A model generated the notes under the pieces. That model made no database searches. It had not been told where the DNA came from and saw only the letters and a program-made list of their open reading frames with translations. DNA of 64,000 bases, from contig NZ_CP101322.1 in NCBI RefSeq assembly GCF_024300625.1, positions 819,992 through 883,991 of the forward strand, given 5' to 3'. The DNA comes from Halovivax gelatinilyticus (GTDB taxonomy: Archaea > Halobacteriota > Halobacteria > Halobacteriales > Natrialbaceae). Made by a program: the position numbers and the translations under genes. This document shows positions 28,270-38,051 of the stretch, one piece after another (within the stretch, counting starts at the first letter, position 1; each line of letters begins with the position of its first letter).

Positions 28270-29436
28270 TCAGGAGGCGCGATGGCGCCGGAACACGTAC
28301 GCCACCGTTACAGCCAGCGCGAGCAATCCGAGTATCAGACCGTACCCGACGAACCCGTCGTCACCATCGTCGGTCGAGTCCGTCACCTCACCCGCCGGTG
28401 GTACGTGGTCGTCCGCGCTCGCCGAGTCGTCTCCCGACTCGGTAGATTCTCCGTCCGCATCGTCGGGCGCATTCGGATCGACGACCGACACCGATTCCGC
28501 CAGCACGTCGGGAACCGCCACCTCGAACTCGCCCTCGGCGTCGAACGCGTGGCCCAGCATCACCGTCTCTTCGCCCCCGCCGGCGAGGGCGATGTCGACT
28601 TCGTCGACGCGGTCGCCGTCGACGAGCAGTGAGACCGTCTTCGTCCCGACCTCGTCGCCGACGTTCGTCACCGTGACCTCGACGGTGAGCGCCTCGCCGA
28701 GCTCGAGCGACGTCGCAGAGAGGGTCGCCTCGCCGAACTCGAACGACGCCGGCTCGGCCGGCGGTGGCGGTGGTGGTAATCCGATCCCGCCCGAGGACTC
28801 CTCGACGGCGAGCGATGCGGTTCGCTCGCCAGCGTCGAGTTCGAATCTGACGGCGCCGTCGGCGTCGACCTCGGCTTCGAGATCGGCGTCCTCGGCGGTG
28901 ACGGTCTCGCCCTCGTCCAGTCCGGTGTCGAGAATCGTCAGCGCAAACGACTCGCTCGCGTTCGACGCGACCGCGACGGGCTCGTCCGCGAAGTCGCCAT
29001 CCGAGACGGCGAGTCCGTCGACCGATCCGTCGACGGTGAACGAGAGTCCGTCCGCCGGTTCGACCGTAACCGGATGCGACGCGGCGTCGATCGCCGCGAG
29101 ACAGGTTGCTCCGTCGCTGTGGCGCTCGAGTCTGAGGCTCGCCTCACCGGGCGCAGCGAACGAGACGTCGACGGTCGTCCCGAGTGCGACGGTCTCGTCG
29201 TCGGGGAACGTCGGGTACCCCTCGTCCGGCGCAGAGTGGTTGTCCTCGAGTTCGAGGCCGCTGTCGGTGACGTAGACGGGGCCGCCGCCGTCGCCACCGG
29301 CGCAGGCGAGGTTTGCGTCGTCGGCCGCAGTGAGTCCAGGGACGAAGGCTATGGTGACTGTGAGTGCGAGTACGAGCGCGAGCATCGACGGCAGTCGCGA
29401 GCACCAACGGGCCGTCGATCGACCCGGATCAGTCAT
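28270..29436 (-). CDS. CARDB-domain surface protein with C-terminal anchor
   Basis: A 388-residue secreted protein: signal peptide at about 12-38 (LPSMLALVLALTVTIAFVPGLTA), an N-terminal beta-rich domain with two cysteines (NLACAGG; ATCLAAI), a Pro-rich linker (GLPPPPPPAEP) near 225, and a CARDB-like adhesion domain at about 230-315 (GEALTVEVTVTNVGDEVGTKTVSL). An acidic Ser/Asp linker, a final membrane helix (YGLILGLLALAVTVAYVF) and a basic tail RRHRAS follow. This is the layout of cell-wall-anchored haloarchaeal proteins, though a clean PGF triplet is absent. Its ATG overlaps the stop of the upstream adhesin-like gene by eight bases, so the two form an operon. Confidence 0.8.
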   Translation of the reverse strand: MTDPGRSTARWCSRLPSMLALVLALTVTIAFVPGLTAADDANLACAGGDGGGPVYVTDSGLELEDNHSAPDEGYPTFPDDETVALGTTVDVSFAAPGEASLRLERHSDGATCLAAIDAASHPVTVEPADGLSFTVDGSVDGLAVSDGDFADEPVAVASNASESFALTILDTGLDEGETVTAEDADLEAEVDADGAVRFELDAGERTASLAVEESSGGIGLPPPPPPAEPASFEFGEATLSATSLELGEALTVEVTVTNVGDEVGTKTVSLLVDGDRVDEVDIALAGGGEETVMLGHAFDAEGEFEVAVPDVLAESVSVVDPNAPDDADGESTESGDDSASADDHVPPAGEVTDSTDDGDDGFVGYGLILGLLALAVTVAYVFRRHRAS

Positions 29437-30877
29437 CGGTTTCGACGGCCGTCGTCGATTCAGCTCCGTGGCGCTCTTCGACTGCGTCTATCTGTTCGTC
29501 AAGCGATTCGACTCGATCGACCAGCTCGTCCAGTTTCTCGGCGAGGCCTTGAATCGCCGCGAACGCGACGCCGTGGCGATCCGTAGACGAAATCGAACCG
29601 TCGTCAACGCCGAGGCCGAAGATCTCCGCAAAATCCTCGGCCATCGGCCCCATGTGGCGTCCGCTGTCACGATCGACGAACTCCCAGGTGCTCACCTCGA
29701 GCGAAGTGAGATCCTCGAGGACGGCCGCCGGATCGACCGGTTCGATCGCGGTCTTCGTCTCCCGGGCGCTCGTCTCGTTGAATTCCGGGGCGTAGACCTC
29801 CATCTGAAAACGCGCTTCGTCCTCACCGTCCGAGGAGACAGCTGCTATCGACGAGTCTCCAAAGACGAACGAGCCGTCGTGGGTCGCCCAGGCCCCACGA
29901 CCAGCGGCGAAGCTGTAATCGCCGCTCGCCTCGTTGGCTTGGCCGCCCGCGACCGTCGAATTCTCACCGCCCGCCTCGTTGTCTTCGCCCCCACCAACCG
30001 TGGAGTTCTCACCGACTGCCTTGTTGTCTTCGCCCCCGCCAACCGTCGAATTCTCCCCGCCCGCCTCGTTGTACCGTCCGCCCCCGATAGTCGAATTCGT
30101 CGCGGTCGCTTCGTTGTAGAATCCACCGCCGACCGTTGATTGGCCGCCGGTGGCGTCGTTATTGTTTCCACCGGCGATCGTCGCGTCGTTGTCACTCGCG
30201 TAGTTATTGACCCCTCCAGCGATCGTCGATCGGATGCCGTCGGCTTCGTTATTAAGCCCGCCTCCCACAGTGGAGCGCTGCTGGGTAGCGGCGTTCGATC
30301 CTCCACCGCCGACCGTCGAGAAGTTACCGGTCGCCTCGTTACCCTCGCCACCGCCGACCGTCGCGTATTCGTCTTCCGCCACGTTCGGATTCGTCTCCGA
30401 GCCGCCGCCACCGATCGTCGCACCAACTGCGTCCTCGGCGACGCCGTTTTCGGAGTGTCCGGTGACGATGTTGCCCGCCTCGTCACCATCCTCGACGGTG
30501 AGTTCGAACGCGTCGGACGTCGGAACGCCGTCAATTGAAGTCGTTACCAGCCGCTCTAGCGGTCGCTCGCTCGTCCCCACCTGTCCGGACGCACTCCCCC
30601 CGTTTGCGCCGACGGACGTCGCGCCCAGCCCCACCAGACCGGCCACTCCGAGGCCCGCAAGCGCGGACCGTCGGCTGAGAACCGCGCTGGGAGCGCCTCC
30701 GTCATCGTTGCCAGCGTCGGTCGCCTCGAATTCGTCAACCGTCGTTTGCAGAACCTCGTTCTGCGATTCGAGCGTCTCGATCGTCTCCTGCTGATCCCGG
30801 ACGATCGTCTCTAGCGCCTCGATTCGCTCGAACACCTGTGACTCGCTATCGGGGTCGATGTCGTTTGCCGTGGCCAT
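29429..30877 (-). CDS. Trimeric-adhesin-like protein with Peptidase_S74 chaperone domain
   Basis: A 482-residue protein with four parts. Residues 15-55 are a coiled coil (VFERIEALETIVRDQQETIE). Near 66-90 is a twin-Arg hydrophobic segment (SRRSALAGLGVAGLVGLGA), probably a Tat-type signal or anchor. From about 150 to 335 are some twelve 15-16-residue repeats of the YadA-head type (GGGEDNEAGGENSTV). The C-terminal part at about 360-450 resembles the intramolecular chaperone of phage tail spikes, Peptidase_S74 (ARETKTAIEPVDPAAVLEDL, MGPMAEDFAEIFGLG), followed by a coiled coil. Ser370 and Lys375 (SARETK) have the Ser-x4-Lys spacing of the self-cleaving dyad. It likely forms a trimeric surface fibre. 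The ATG at 30877 is placed by the promoter at 30905-30934. Confidence 0.82.
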   Translation of the reverse strand: MATANDIDPDSESQVFERIEALETIVRDQQETIETLESQNEVLQTTVDEFEATDAGNDDGGAPSAVLSRRSALAGLGVAGLVGLGATSVGANGGSASGQVGTSERPLERLVTTSIDGVPTSDAFELTVEDGDEAGNIVTGHSENGVAEDAVGATIGGGGSETNPNVAEDEYATVGGGEGNEATGNFSTVGGGGSNAATQQRSTVGGGLNNEADGIRSTIAGGVNNYASDNDATIAGGNNNDATGGQSTVGGGFYNEATATNSTIGGGRYNEAGGENSTVGGGEDNKAVGENSTVGGGEDNEAGGENSTVAGGQANEASGDYSFAAGRGAWATHDGSFVFGDSSIAAVSSDGEDEARFQMEVYAPEFNETSARETKTAIEPVDPAAVLEDLTSLEVSTWEFVDRDSGRHMGPMAEDFAEIFGLGVDDGSISSTDRHGVAFAAIQGLAEKLDELVDRVESLDEQIDAVEERHGAESTTAVETDD

Positions 30878-30919
30878 CGTCTTTCGAGCGTGGTTCGAAG
30901 GAACGACCATTAACCCTAA

Positions 30920-30934
30920 TCTGTATGATAATAC
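30920..30934 (-). promoter_or_regulatory. Surface-regulon site, copy 2 (variant)
   Basis: On the minus strand it reads GTATTATCATACAGA, matching the other two copies at 12 of 15 positions. The substitutions turn it into a perfect inverted repeat, CTGTAT-GATA-ATACAG. It ends 43 bases before the ATG of the adhesin-like gene, with CCATTAACC as the TATA-like element between. Confidence 0.6.
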
Positions 30935-31112
30935 AGTCATCCGGAGAACTATACCGCATTGTTGTGAGAACATTAATAATTGTGTACAGTTCTCTCAGTT
31001 CGACCAGTAAACGTCGAGCGAATCGATCTTTCAGTTCGTTCGAGATGCAGCTCACACCCGTCTCTCACGAATCAAACGCAGTTCCGGCAAACAGCGAGGT
31101 GATCCACCGATC

Positions 31113-31766
31113 TCAGTCACACTCGTCGGGAAGCGTGATCGGTTGCGTCGCACCCCACGAGTGAAAGTCGACTTGCTGATTTTCCGTTTCACTTCGAATC
31201 GGATACCCAGTGTCGACGCTCACGTAGATCGTTTCCGCGTCGTCTTCGAACACGTAGACCTCCTCGCCGCCGATCGTCGCCGTCCCGACCGCCTGATTCG
31301 ACACGACACTCGAATCGGGTTCTAAGTCCGTATCGACGTACGAGCCGTCCTCGGGATCGCGGCTGTCGAATTCACAATTTCCCATCACGTTGATGTAGTG
31401 CTCGCCGTCGATGCCGTACATCTCGACGACTGGCCCACCTTCCTCTTCGATTTCGACGCGGTAATCGCCCTCGTGAACGACCTGCGTTCCGGTCGCCGGC
31501 ATCTCGCCGGTGATCTCGATGTCGACGGCGAACGACGATTCGAACGCGACGATGTCGCCGTAGGTTACGTCTTCCGGTGCCGGTCCTGTGTCTTCGACCT
31601 CTGCGTCGTCGGTTCCGCCGCCGTTACCCTCGCCGCCGGTCTGCGGGCCGAATCCACCGGATCCGTCGTCGTCCGACGAATCGTCGTCCGAACAGCCGGC
31701 CAGCGCGGCCGCGGTCGTCGTTCCGAACAGTGCAAGTGTGCGTCGTCGGGATACCCCGTCGGTCAT
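31113..31766 (-). CDS. Tat-secreted lipoprotein, unknown function
   Basis: A 217-residue haloarchaeal lipoprotein. The start MTDGVSRRRTLALFG has the twin-arginine motif and ALAGC is the lipobox (Cys25), followed by an Asp/Ser/Gly-rich tether. The mature domain is beta-rich (VAFESSFAVDIEITGEMPAT ... GEHYINVMGNCEF ... ETIYVSVDTGYPIRSE) and recalls LolA/LprG-like lipoprotein folds, but I cannot assign it. Two cysteines in the mature part could form a disulfide. It has its own promoter with the shared surface-regulon site. Confidence 0.8.
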   Translation of the reverse strand: MTDGVSRRRTLALFGTTTAAALAGCSDDDSSDDDGSGGFGPQTGGEGNGGGTDDAEVEDTGPAPEDVTYGDIVAFESSFAVDIEITGEMPATGTQVVHEGDYRVEIEEEGGPVVEMYGIDGEHYINVMGNCEFDSRDPEDGSYVDTDLEPDSSVVSNQAVGTATIGGEEVYVFEDDAETIYVSVDTGYPIRSETENQQVDFHSWGATQPITLPDECD

Positions 31767-31802
31767 CGAGGGAGACTCCCATCCGGACAGCGATAAGTAT
31801 AC

Positions 31803-31817
31803 TCTGTACGACAGTAC
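31803..31817 (-). promoter_or_regulatory. Surface-regulon site, copy 3
   Basis: Identical to the 28138-28152 copy (GTACTGTCGTACAGA on the minus strand). It ends 37 bases before the lipoprotein ATG, with the TATA-like GTATACTTATCG directly downstream. It lies in the 75-base gap between the lipoprotein and the HTH regulator gene. Confidence 0.65.
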
Positions 31818-31841
31818 TGTCGCGTCGATTACAATATGTTC

Positions 31842-32843
31842 TTACTTCGGAGCGTACGAGACCTCCTGGACGGACTCGACGACGTCGAGCGACTCGTCGA
31901 GGGTCAAGTGCAATCGATCGTCCTCGGCCGGGACGGTGAGACGGAATCGGAGCGGGTCGGTGTCGACTACCGTTTCTTCGACCCGCTGTGCGCGTCGGAA
32001 CGTCTCCCACGACGCGAAGTGGTGTTCGATCCCGTTATCGTGGAAGAACGCCGTCACGGTCGGATGGGCGAGGATGGCGATCGTGAGCGGGCCGCGCGTC
32101 GTCGACTTACACTGGCTGCACACCTCGACGGCTTCGATCCGGTGTGCGCGGTGACAGTGCGGACAGCCGCCTCGCTCGCTCGGCTCGTGGTTCTCACAGA
32201 TATCGACCGATTCGTCGACCACGCCGGAGCAGTCCGGACAGACGCCGAGAATGAACGATCGAACCCGGTTCAGGTTGTATGCCAGCGTCGCGTGAAACGC
32301 CGCTTCGGGCGTCCGATCCGAGAGGCCGGTCGGCGGCAACGGAAACGTAAAGAGGACTCCGGTGTCGCCGTCGGCGTTCTCCCAGAGGCCGCGACACTCG
32401 CTGCACGAGACGCGCAAGTGGTGGTTCTCGTAGGCGATCACGACCGGTGCGTCACAGCGAGGACACCCGATACCGATCTTCTGGGGTTCGATGTTCGGGT
32501 GGCCGCGAACGGTCCCCGCGACGACAGCCCGGGCGATCTCGAACCCGGCCTCGGTGAGTTCGTATCCCGAGTCGGTTCGACGGACGAAGTGGTCGGTGAG
32601 CTGTTCTAAGTGGTAGTTGAAGTTTCCCGTGTCGTCGTACCCCACCCGATCGTACAGTTCCGAGAACGTGGCCGAACCATCCGACTCGTACAGGTCCGCG
32701 AACTTGACGACGTGGGCCGGATCGTTCGGATCGTACCGTTCCCACAGCGTCTGGACGATCGCAAAGCGAGTTTCGTTCGCCAGGACGGCGAACGCGTCGT
32801 CCGGATCGAGCGTCGCCGAACGGTCTGCATCCCCATCTGCCAT
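31842..32843 (-). CDS. Winged-HTH regulator with zinc ribbons
   Basis: A 333-residue putative transcription factor. The N-terminus is an ArsR-like winged helix (DDAFAVLANETRFAIVQTLWER ... NFNYHLEQLTDHFVRRTDSGYELTEAG, residues 14-105). The middle has zinc-ribbon knuckles: CPRC near 129 with CSEC near 150, then CPDC, CPHC and CSQC between about 205 and 245. The layout fits haloarchaeal DUF7351-type regulators. It sits directly upstream of the lipoprotein gene on the same strand and near all three copies of the shared promoter site, so it is a candidate regulator of that set; this is inference from position only. Confidence 0.8.
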   Translation of the reverse strand: MADGDADRSATLDPDDAFAVLANETRFAIVQTLWERYDPNDPAHVVKFADLYESDGSATFSELYDRVGYDDTGNFNYHLEQLTDHFVRRTDSGYELTEAGFEIARAVVAGTVRGHPNIEPQKIGIGCPRCDAPVVIAYENHHLRVSCSECRGLWENADGDTGVLFTFPLPPTGLSDRTPEAAFHATLAYNLNRVRSFILGVCPDCSGVVDESVDICENHEPSERGGCPHCHRAHRIEAVEVCSQCKSTTRGPLTIAILAHPTVTAFFHDNGIEHHFASWETFRRAQRVEETVVDTDPLRFRLTVPAEDDRLHLTLDESLDVVESVQEVSYAPK

Positions 32844-33119
32844 GTGAATAATACCTTTCGTGTCAACTACAATAATCTATCGACACTCCAGCCGTCCGTC
32901 TGACGATACTTCGTCGCGTCAGTTCGCTGGAACCACGTCCGTCCGATCGAGTCGGCCCCCATGTCGGCAGGTAGAATAAAGCGTCCGTTCGAACCCACGA
33001 CGATCGGCGGGTGGGTCCAGGACCGCCGTATCACACTCACGGCGGTGAACGGTCCCTATCTCGAGCCTCGCCGAACGCAACGACCATCACCCGGAACGGC
33101 GTACGCCAACGTAGTCACC

Positions 33120-33539
33120 ATGTTCGATACGATTCTGGTGGGAACCGACGGGAGCGATCGAGCCGAAGCCGCCCTCGACTACGCCATCTCGCTCGGGGCG
33201 GCCGTCGGCGCGACGGTCCACGTCGTCACCGTCGTCGAAACCTCGGAGAATCCGATGAAGTTCGGGACCGCGGAAGTCGACGAGATAAACGCGGCGGCCG
33301 ACGCGATCGTCGACGAGGTCGTCGCCGCCTACGACGGCGAGGCGGTCGACATTCGCGGCGACGTCCGTCGCGGTCGGCCGACGGACGCCCTGCTCGCCTA
33401 CGCGAACGAGATCGACGCGGCCATGATCGTCGTTGGCGAACGCGGCGCCGATGGCGTCACCGGGGCGCTCCTCGGGAGCACGGCCGATCGACTCGCCCGC
33501 ACCGCGGACGTGCCGGTCACCATCGTCCCAGTCGAGTGA
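33120..33539 (+). CDS. Universal stress protein, UspA family
   Basis: A 139-residue Usp domain of the ATP-binding kind: MFDTILVGTDGSDRAEAALDYA at the N-terminus, then VGERGADGVTGALLGSTADRLA with the G-2x-G-9x-G-S/T motif, and a final strand VPVTIVPVE. It is closer to the classical UspA pattern than the copy at 6614-7072. The ATG at 33120 begins the fold directly; the longer open frame upstream has no family match. Confidence 0.9.
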   Translation: MFDTILVGTDGSDRAEAALDYAISLGAAVGATVHVVTVVETSENPMKFGTAEVDEINAAADAIVDEVVAAYDGEAVDIRGDVRRGRPTDALLAYANEIDAAMIVVGERGADGVTGALLGSTADRLARTADVPVTIVPVE

Positions 33540-33556
33540 GTCGCCGATCAGGTGGA

Positions 33557-33609
33557 TCGCCTGTCGAGTGAGTCGTCTGCCGAATGGGTCGCCTGTCGAG
33601 TGAGTCGTC
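33557..33609. repeat. Perfect 21-base direct repeat
   Basis: The same 21 bases occur at 33557-33577 and 33589-33609 (period 32). They begin TCGCCTGTCG and end GAGTCGTC, just past the uspA stop. A further GAGTCGTC follows at about 33612. This looks like local duplication in a spacer. Confidence 0.7.
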
Positions 33610-33723
33610 GAGCGAGAGAGTCGTCAACCGGGGTGAACCGCGGGGTCGAACGAGCGGGTCGATTCCTCCACGGAACCATTGTCGGTCCGACAGGATTTTG
33701 ACGGTGGCCTCAGACGTCTACTC

Positions 33724-34632
33724 GTGCGTTCCGAACCGTCCGCCATCGGTCTGCTGATCGATCGGACGTTCCTCCACCGACTTCGACACGCGGTCGGCCG
33801 TGACGTCGCCGCGTTCGACGTCGCGGTCGAACCCGATCCGGAGCTGTGTTCGCTCCTCGAACCGTCGTTCGAGTCGGTGGAAGACGTTCGCCGACGGTTG
33901 ACCCGGCTCGAATCGGCGCTGCTCGACCGCGACGACCGACGGGCCGTATTCGCCACGGTGTACGCGGAGATGACCGAGCAAGCCGTGCGGGCGATCGACG
34001 CGGACGTATTTCAGAATCCGGCGTGGATGAAACGGTACCTCGTTCGCTTCGCCGAGTACTACCGACGCGCCTTTCTCGACTACGAGCGCGGGGAACGCTC
34101 GGCCGTTCCCGACCCGTGGACCGTCGCGTTCGCAACGGCGATCGAAGGGAACGCGCTGGTCGTCCAGGACGCGTTTCTCGGGATCAACGCCCACATCAAC
34201 TACGACCTGGCGCTGACGCTCTCGGACGTCGGAATCGACCCCGACCGCGCCTCGAAGTACGCCGATCACGATTGCGTAAACGACATCCTCCGTTCGCTGG
34301 TCGCCGTCCAGCGCGAATTGCTCGCCGAGCGCTACGCACCCGGCCTCTCGCGAATCGGCGACGGGCTCGGCGATCTCGACGAACTCGGAGCCACGCTCGG
34401 ACTCAGAGCGGGCCGTGAGAAAGCCTGGCGCGTCGCCGTCGTCCGAACCGACGCCGGATGGCTCCCGGTCGACCGGTACACGCGGTGGGTGATACATCGG
34501 ACCGCGACGGGGACGGCCCACGTCCTGCTGGCTCCCCACGTCCCCGAGGCGACGATGCGGACGCTCCGGGCGATCGAAGGCGACGAATTCGACCTCCGCT
34601 CGTTCGCCGCGCGGTTTCACGAACGGGCGTGA
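33724..34632 (+). CDS. DUF5995-like protein
   Basis: A 302-residue soluble, largely helical protein. The segment WTVAFATAIEGNALVVQDAFLGINAHINYDLALTL holds the NAHINxDL pattern I associate with DUF5995. The function is not known. The first in-frame start codon is a TTG at 33679; I prefer the GTG at 33724 because a TATA-like GGATTTTGAC lies about 30 bases upstream. It precedes uvrA by 132 bases, and uvrA has its own promoter. Confidence 0.7.
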   Translation: MRSEPSAIGLLIDRTFLHRLRHAVGRDVAAFDVAVEPDPELCSLLEPSFESVEDVRRRLTRLESALLDRDDRRAVFATVYAEMTEQAVRAIDADVFQNPAWMKRYLVRFAEYYRRAFLDYERGERSAVPDPWTVAFATAIEGNALVVQDAFLGINAHINYDLALTLSDVGIDPDRASKYADHDCVNDILRSLVAVQRELLAERYAPGLSRIGDGLGDLDELGATLGLRAGREKAWRVAVVRTDAGWLPVDRYTRWVIHRTATGTAHVLLAPHVPEATMRTLRAIEGDEFDLRSFAARFHERA

Positions 34633-34764
34633 CCCGTTGGGTCGGAGCCGGCGATTCCGTCACCCGCCGACGTGCCGACGGTAGCGTGGTACTCCTTCAC
34701 TTTCACTCCGGTGCGATCTCGAACCGACAGCCCTTATGCGTCTGGGCCGCTGGGCACTGCATAG

Positions 34765-37752
34765 ATGACCGCCGAGTACATCGAGGTTCGCGGTGCCGAA
34801 GAGCACAACCTGACCGACCTCGACGTCTCGATCCCCCGGGAGTCGCTCACCGTCGTCACCGGCCTCTCGGGTTCGGGGAAGTCCTCGCTCGCGTTCGAGA
34901 CGATCTACGCCGAGGGGCAACGCCGCTACATCGAGAGCCTCTCCGCGTACGCCCGGAACTTCCTGGGCCAGATGGACAAACCCCAGGTCGAGACCGTCGA
35001 GGGGCTCTCGCCCGCGATCTCGATCGATCAGAAGAACGCGGCCAACAACCCCCGCTCGACCGTCGGGACCGTCACTGAACTACACGACTACCTCCGCCTG
35101 CTCTACGCCCGGGTCGGAACGCCCCACTGTCCGGACTGCGGCCGCGAAGTGGGAGAACAGTCGGCTCAGAACATGGTCGAACGGATCTTCGAACTGCCGG
35201 AGGGAACGCGGCTCAAAATCGCCGCGCCGGTCGTGCGCGACCAGAAGGGTGCGTTCTACGACCTCTTCGACGAACTCGTCACCGAGGGCTACGCCCGCGT
35301 CGAGGTCGACGGCGACGAATACGACCTCACGATGGATCGGCCCGAGCTGGACGAAAACTACGATCACACGATCGACGTCATCGTCGACCGCGTGAAAGTG
35401 GGTCCCGAGGACCGTCCGCGAATCGTCGACAGCGTCGAGACGGCGCTTTCGGAGGCCGACGGCGTACTCAAGCTGATCCTGCCCGATCCGCCCGAGAGCG
35501 CAGCCGACGAACTCGGCGAAGAGGCCCGGCGGACGGGCGATCTCGGACGGGAAAGCGACGCGGACGACGACGGCGAGGACGCGGCCGACGATCGCCTCGT
35601 CGTCGAGTTCTCGAAGGAGCTCGCCTGCACGCACTGCGGGATCGACATCCCCGAGATCGAAACGCGCAGTTTCTCCTTTAACTCACCCCACGGCGCCTGT
35701 CCGGAGTGTGAAGGGCTCGGTGAGACGAAGGAGATCGACGCAGACCTCGTCATCCAGGATCCGACGAAACCGCTAAAGCACGTCTTCGAACCCTGGAGTT
35801 ACAGCCGGTCGTACTACCGAACGCGACTCGATGCCGTCGCCGAGCACTTCGACGTCTCGCTGTCGACGCCGTACGAGGACCTCGATTCCGAGATCCAGCG
35901 GGCCTTTCTCTACGGCACGAGCGAGAAGGTTCTCTTCGAGCGCTCGACCAGAAGCGGGACCCGGCGCAAGCGCCAGCGGTTCGAGGGCGTCATCCCGAAC
36001 CTGGAGCGTCGCTACCTCGAAACCGACTCGGACTCGACGCGCGAGCACATCGAGGATTACATGTCGGCGACGGCGTGTCCCGCCTGCGACGGAACGCGAC
36101 TGAAGCCGGCCTCTCGCGCCGTATACGTCGACGAGACGTCGATCACCGAGATCAACGCGATGTCGATCGGCGACGCCCTCGCACACTTCGAATCGATGGA
36201 AGCGGACCTCACCGAGCGCGAGCGGGTGATCGCCGAGGAGATCCTCAAGGAGATACGCGCCCGTCTCGGCTTCATGTGCGAGGTCGGACTGGAGTATCTG
36301 ACGCTCGATCGAGAGGCGTCGACGCTTTCGGGCGGTGAGAGCCAGCGCATCCGGCTCGCCACCCAGATCGGCGCCGGCCTGGTCGGCGTACTCTACGTCT
36401 TAGACGAGCCGTCGATCGGGCTCCATCAGCGCGACAACGACCGGTTGCTAAACACCCTCGAAGAGCTTCGCGATCTGGGGAACACACTCATCGTCGTCGA
36501 GCACGACGAGGAGACGATGCGCCGGGCTGACACCATCGTCGACATGGGTCCCGGGCCCGGCAAACGCGGCGGCGAGGTCGTCGTCAACGGACCGATCGAG
36601 GACGTCAAAGCCTGCGAGGAGTCGATCACGGGCGACTACCTCTCCGGGCGACGCCAGATTCCGGTTCCGGGAGACCGCCGCGAATCGGACGCCCACCTCT
36701 CCATCCGCGGCGCGCGCCAGCACAACCTGGCCGACCTCGACGTCGACCTCCCGCTGGGCTGTTTCACCGCGATCACAGGCGTTTCGGGGTCGGGCAAGTC
36801 CACCCTGATGCACGACGTGCTCTACAAGGGGCTCGCCCGCGAGATGAACGACAACACGAGCGTCGTCCCCGGCGAGCACGACGCGATCGAGGGGATCGAC
36901 GAGATCGAAACGGTCCGACTGATCGATCAGTCGCCGATCGGGCGCACCCCGCGGTCGAACCCGGCCACCTACACCAACGTCTTCGACCACGTCCGCGAGC
37001 TGTTCGCTCAAACCTCGCTCGCCAAACAGCGCGGCTACGAGGTCGGGCGATTCTCTTTCAACGTCAAGGGCGGCCGCTGCGAGGAGTGTGGCGGACAGGG
37101 AACGGTGAAGATCGAGATGAACTTCCTCTCGGACGTCTACGTCCCCTGCGAGGCCTGTGACGGCGCTCGCTACAACGACGCGACCCTCGACGTCACCTAC
37201 AAGGGCAAGACCATCTCGGACGTCCTCGACATGTCCGTCGAGGAGGCCTACGACTTCTTCGAGGCGAACTCGCAGATCCGTCGGCGCCTGCAACTACTCA
37301 TGGACGTCGGGCTGGATTACATGCGACTCGGCCAGCCCTCGACGACGCTCTCGGGCGGCGAGGCCCAGCGGATCAAGCTGGCGGAAGAACTCGGCAAGCG
37401 AGATACGGGCAACACGCTCTACCTGCTCGACGAACCGACGACCGGGCTGCACTCCGCCGACGAGCGAAAGCTGATCGACGTCCTCCACCGGCTGACCGAC
37501 AACGACAACACGATCGTCGTCATCGAACACGAGCTCGACCTGGTGAAAAACGCAGATCACGTGATCGATCTCGGCCCCGAAGGCGGCGAAAACGGCGGCG
37601 AGATCGTCGCGACCGGGACGCCGGAAGCGGTCGCCCGAACCGACGAATCCTACACCGGCCGGTACCTCCGCGACCTGCTCCCCGACGTCGACCTCGACGG
37701 GCCGCGCGGCGAGCGCGTCGAGCCGGTCACCGCGCCGGCGACGGACGACTGA
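34765..37752 (+). CDS. uvrA: Excinuclease ABC subunit A
   Basis: A 995-residue UvrA, the damage-recognising ATPase of bacterial-type nucleotide excision repair, which haloarchaea use. It has two ABC modules: Walker [20 protein letters not shown] near 33 with signature [13 protein letters not shown] near 517, and Walker [17 protein letters not shown] near 676 with signature [13 protein letters not shown] near 867 and [11 protein letters not shown]. Zinc modules are CPDC near 118, CTHC/CPEC at about 289-316 and CEEC/CEAC at about 773-797. An acidic insertion near 250-280 ([15 protein letters not shown]) is a haloarchaeal feature. CCCTTATGCG about 28 bases upstream is a likely TATA box. No uvrB or uvrC is nearby. 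Confidence 0.97.
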   Translation: MTAEYIEVRGAEEHNLTDLDVSIPRESLTVVTGLSGSGKSSLAFETIYAEGQRRYIESLSAYARNFLGQMDKPQVETVEGLSPAISIDQKNAANNPRSTVGTVTELHDYLRLLYARVGTPHCPDCGREVGEQSAQNMVERIFELPEGTRLKIAAPVVRDQKGAFYDLFDELVTEGYARVEVDGDEYDLTMDRPELDENYDHTIDVIVDRVKVGPEDRPRIVDSVETALSEADGVLKLILPDPPESAADELGEEARRTGDLGRESDADDDGEDAADDRLVVEFSKELACTHCGIDIPEIETRSFSFNSPHGACPECEGLGETKEIDADLVIQDPTKPLKHVFEPWSYSRSYYRTRLDAVAEHFDVSLSTPYEDLDSEIQRAFLYGTSEKVLFERSTRSGTRRKRQRFEGVIPNLERRYLETDSDSTREHIEDYMSATACPACDGTRLKPASRAVYVDETSITEINAMSIGDALAHFESMEADLTERERVIAEEILKEIRARLGFMCEVGLEYLTLDREASTLSGGESQRIRLATQIGAGLVGVLYVLDEPSIGLHQRDNDRLLNTLEELRDLGNTLIVVEHDEETMRRADTIVDMGPGPGKRGGEVVVNGPIEDVKACEESITGDYLSGRRQIPVPGDRRESDAHLSIRGARQHNLADLDVDLPLGCFTAITGVSGSGKSTLMHDVLYKGLAREMNDNTSVVPGEHDAIEGIDEIETVRLIDQSPIGRTPRSNPATYTNVFDHVRELFAQTSLAKQRGYEVGRFSFNVKGGRCEECGGQGTVKIEMNFLSDVYVPCEACDGARYNDATLDVTYKGKTISDVLDMSVEEAYDFFEANSQIRRRLQLLMDVGLDYMRLGQPSTTLSGGEAQRIKLAEELGKRDTGNTLYLLDEPTTGLHSADERKLIDVLHRLTDNDNTIVVIEHELDLVKNADHVIDLGPEGGENGGEIVATGTPEAVARTDESYTGRYLRDLLPDVDLDGPRGERVEPVTAPATDD

Positions 37753-37799
37753 CCATCGCAATCGGCCCGATACCACGTGGAATCGATTCGACACCGATT

Positions 37800-37864
37800 G
37801 ACGAGCGATCCGAGGTCGATAGACGAGCGACCGGGACCGGTGGACGAACGATACGGGATCGACA
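37800..37864. repeat. Three degenerate 21-22-base repeats
   Basis: Three units begin at 37800, 37822 and 37843. Each starts GACGA-CGA and continues with a CGGGA/CGAGG-like core. They lie in the 299-base spacer between uvrA and the ABC permease. No gene is visible in this spacer. Confidence 0.45.
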
Positions 37865-38051
37865 GCTAGCGGCCCGCCGACGGAGGAGATTCTGCGTGAC
37901 AGACGGGCGAGACGGGGCTGACCGGTCGGCAGTGTTTCATCGTTCTCATCGCGAGTCGGCCGTATTCGATAACCCGTTCCAATGGTTATTTGAAGGTGAG
38001 CCGCGTACGGTATCGAGCGAACGAATCCCGTCGCGCCTGGAATCCATCCCC

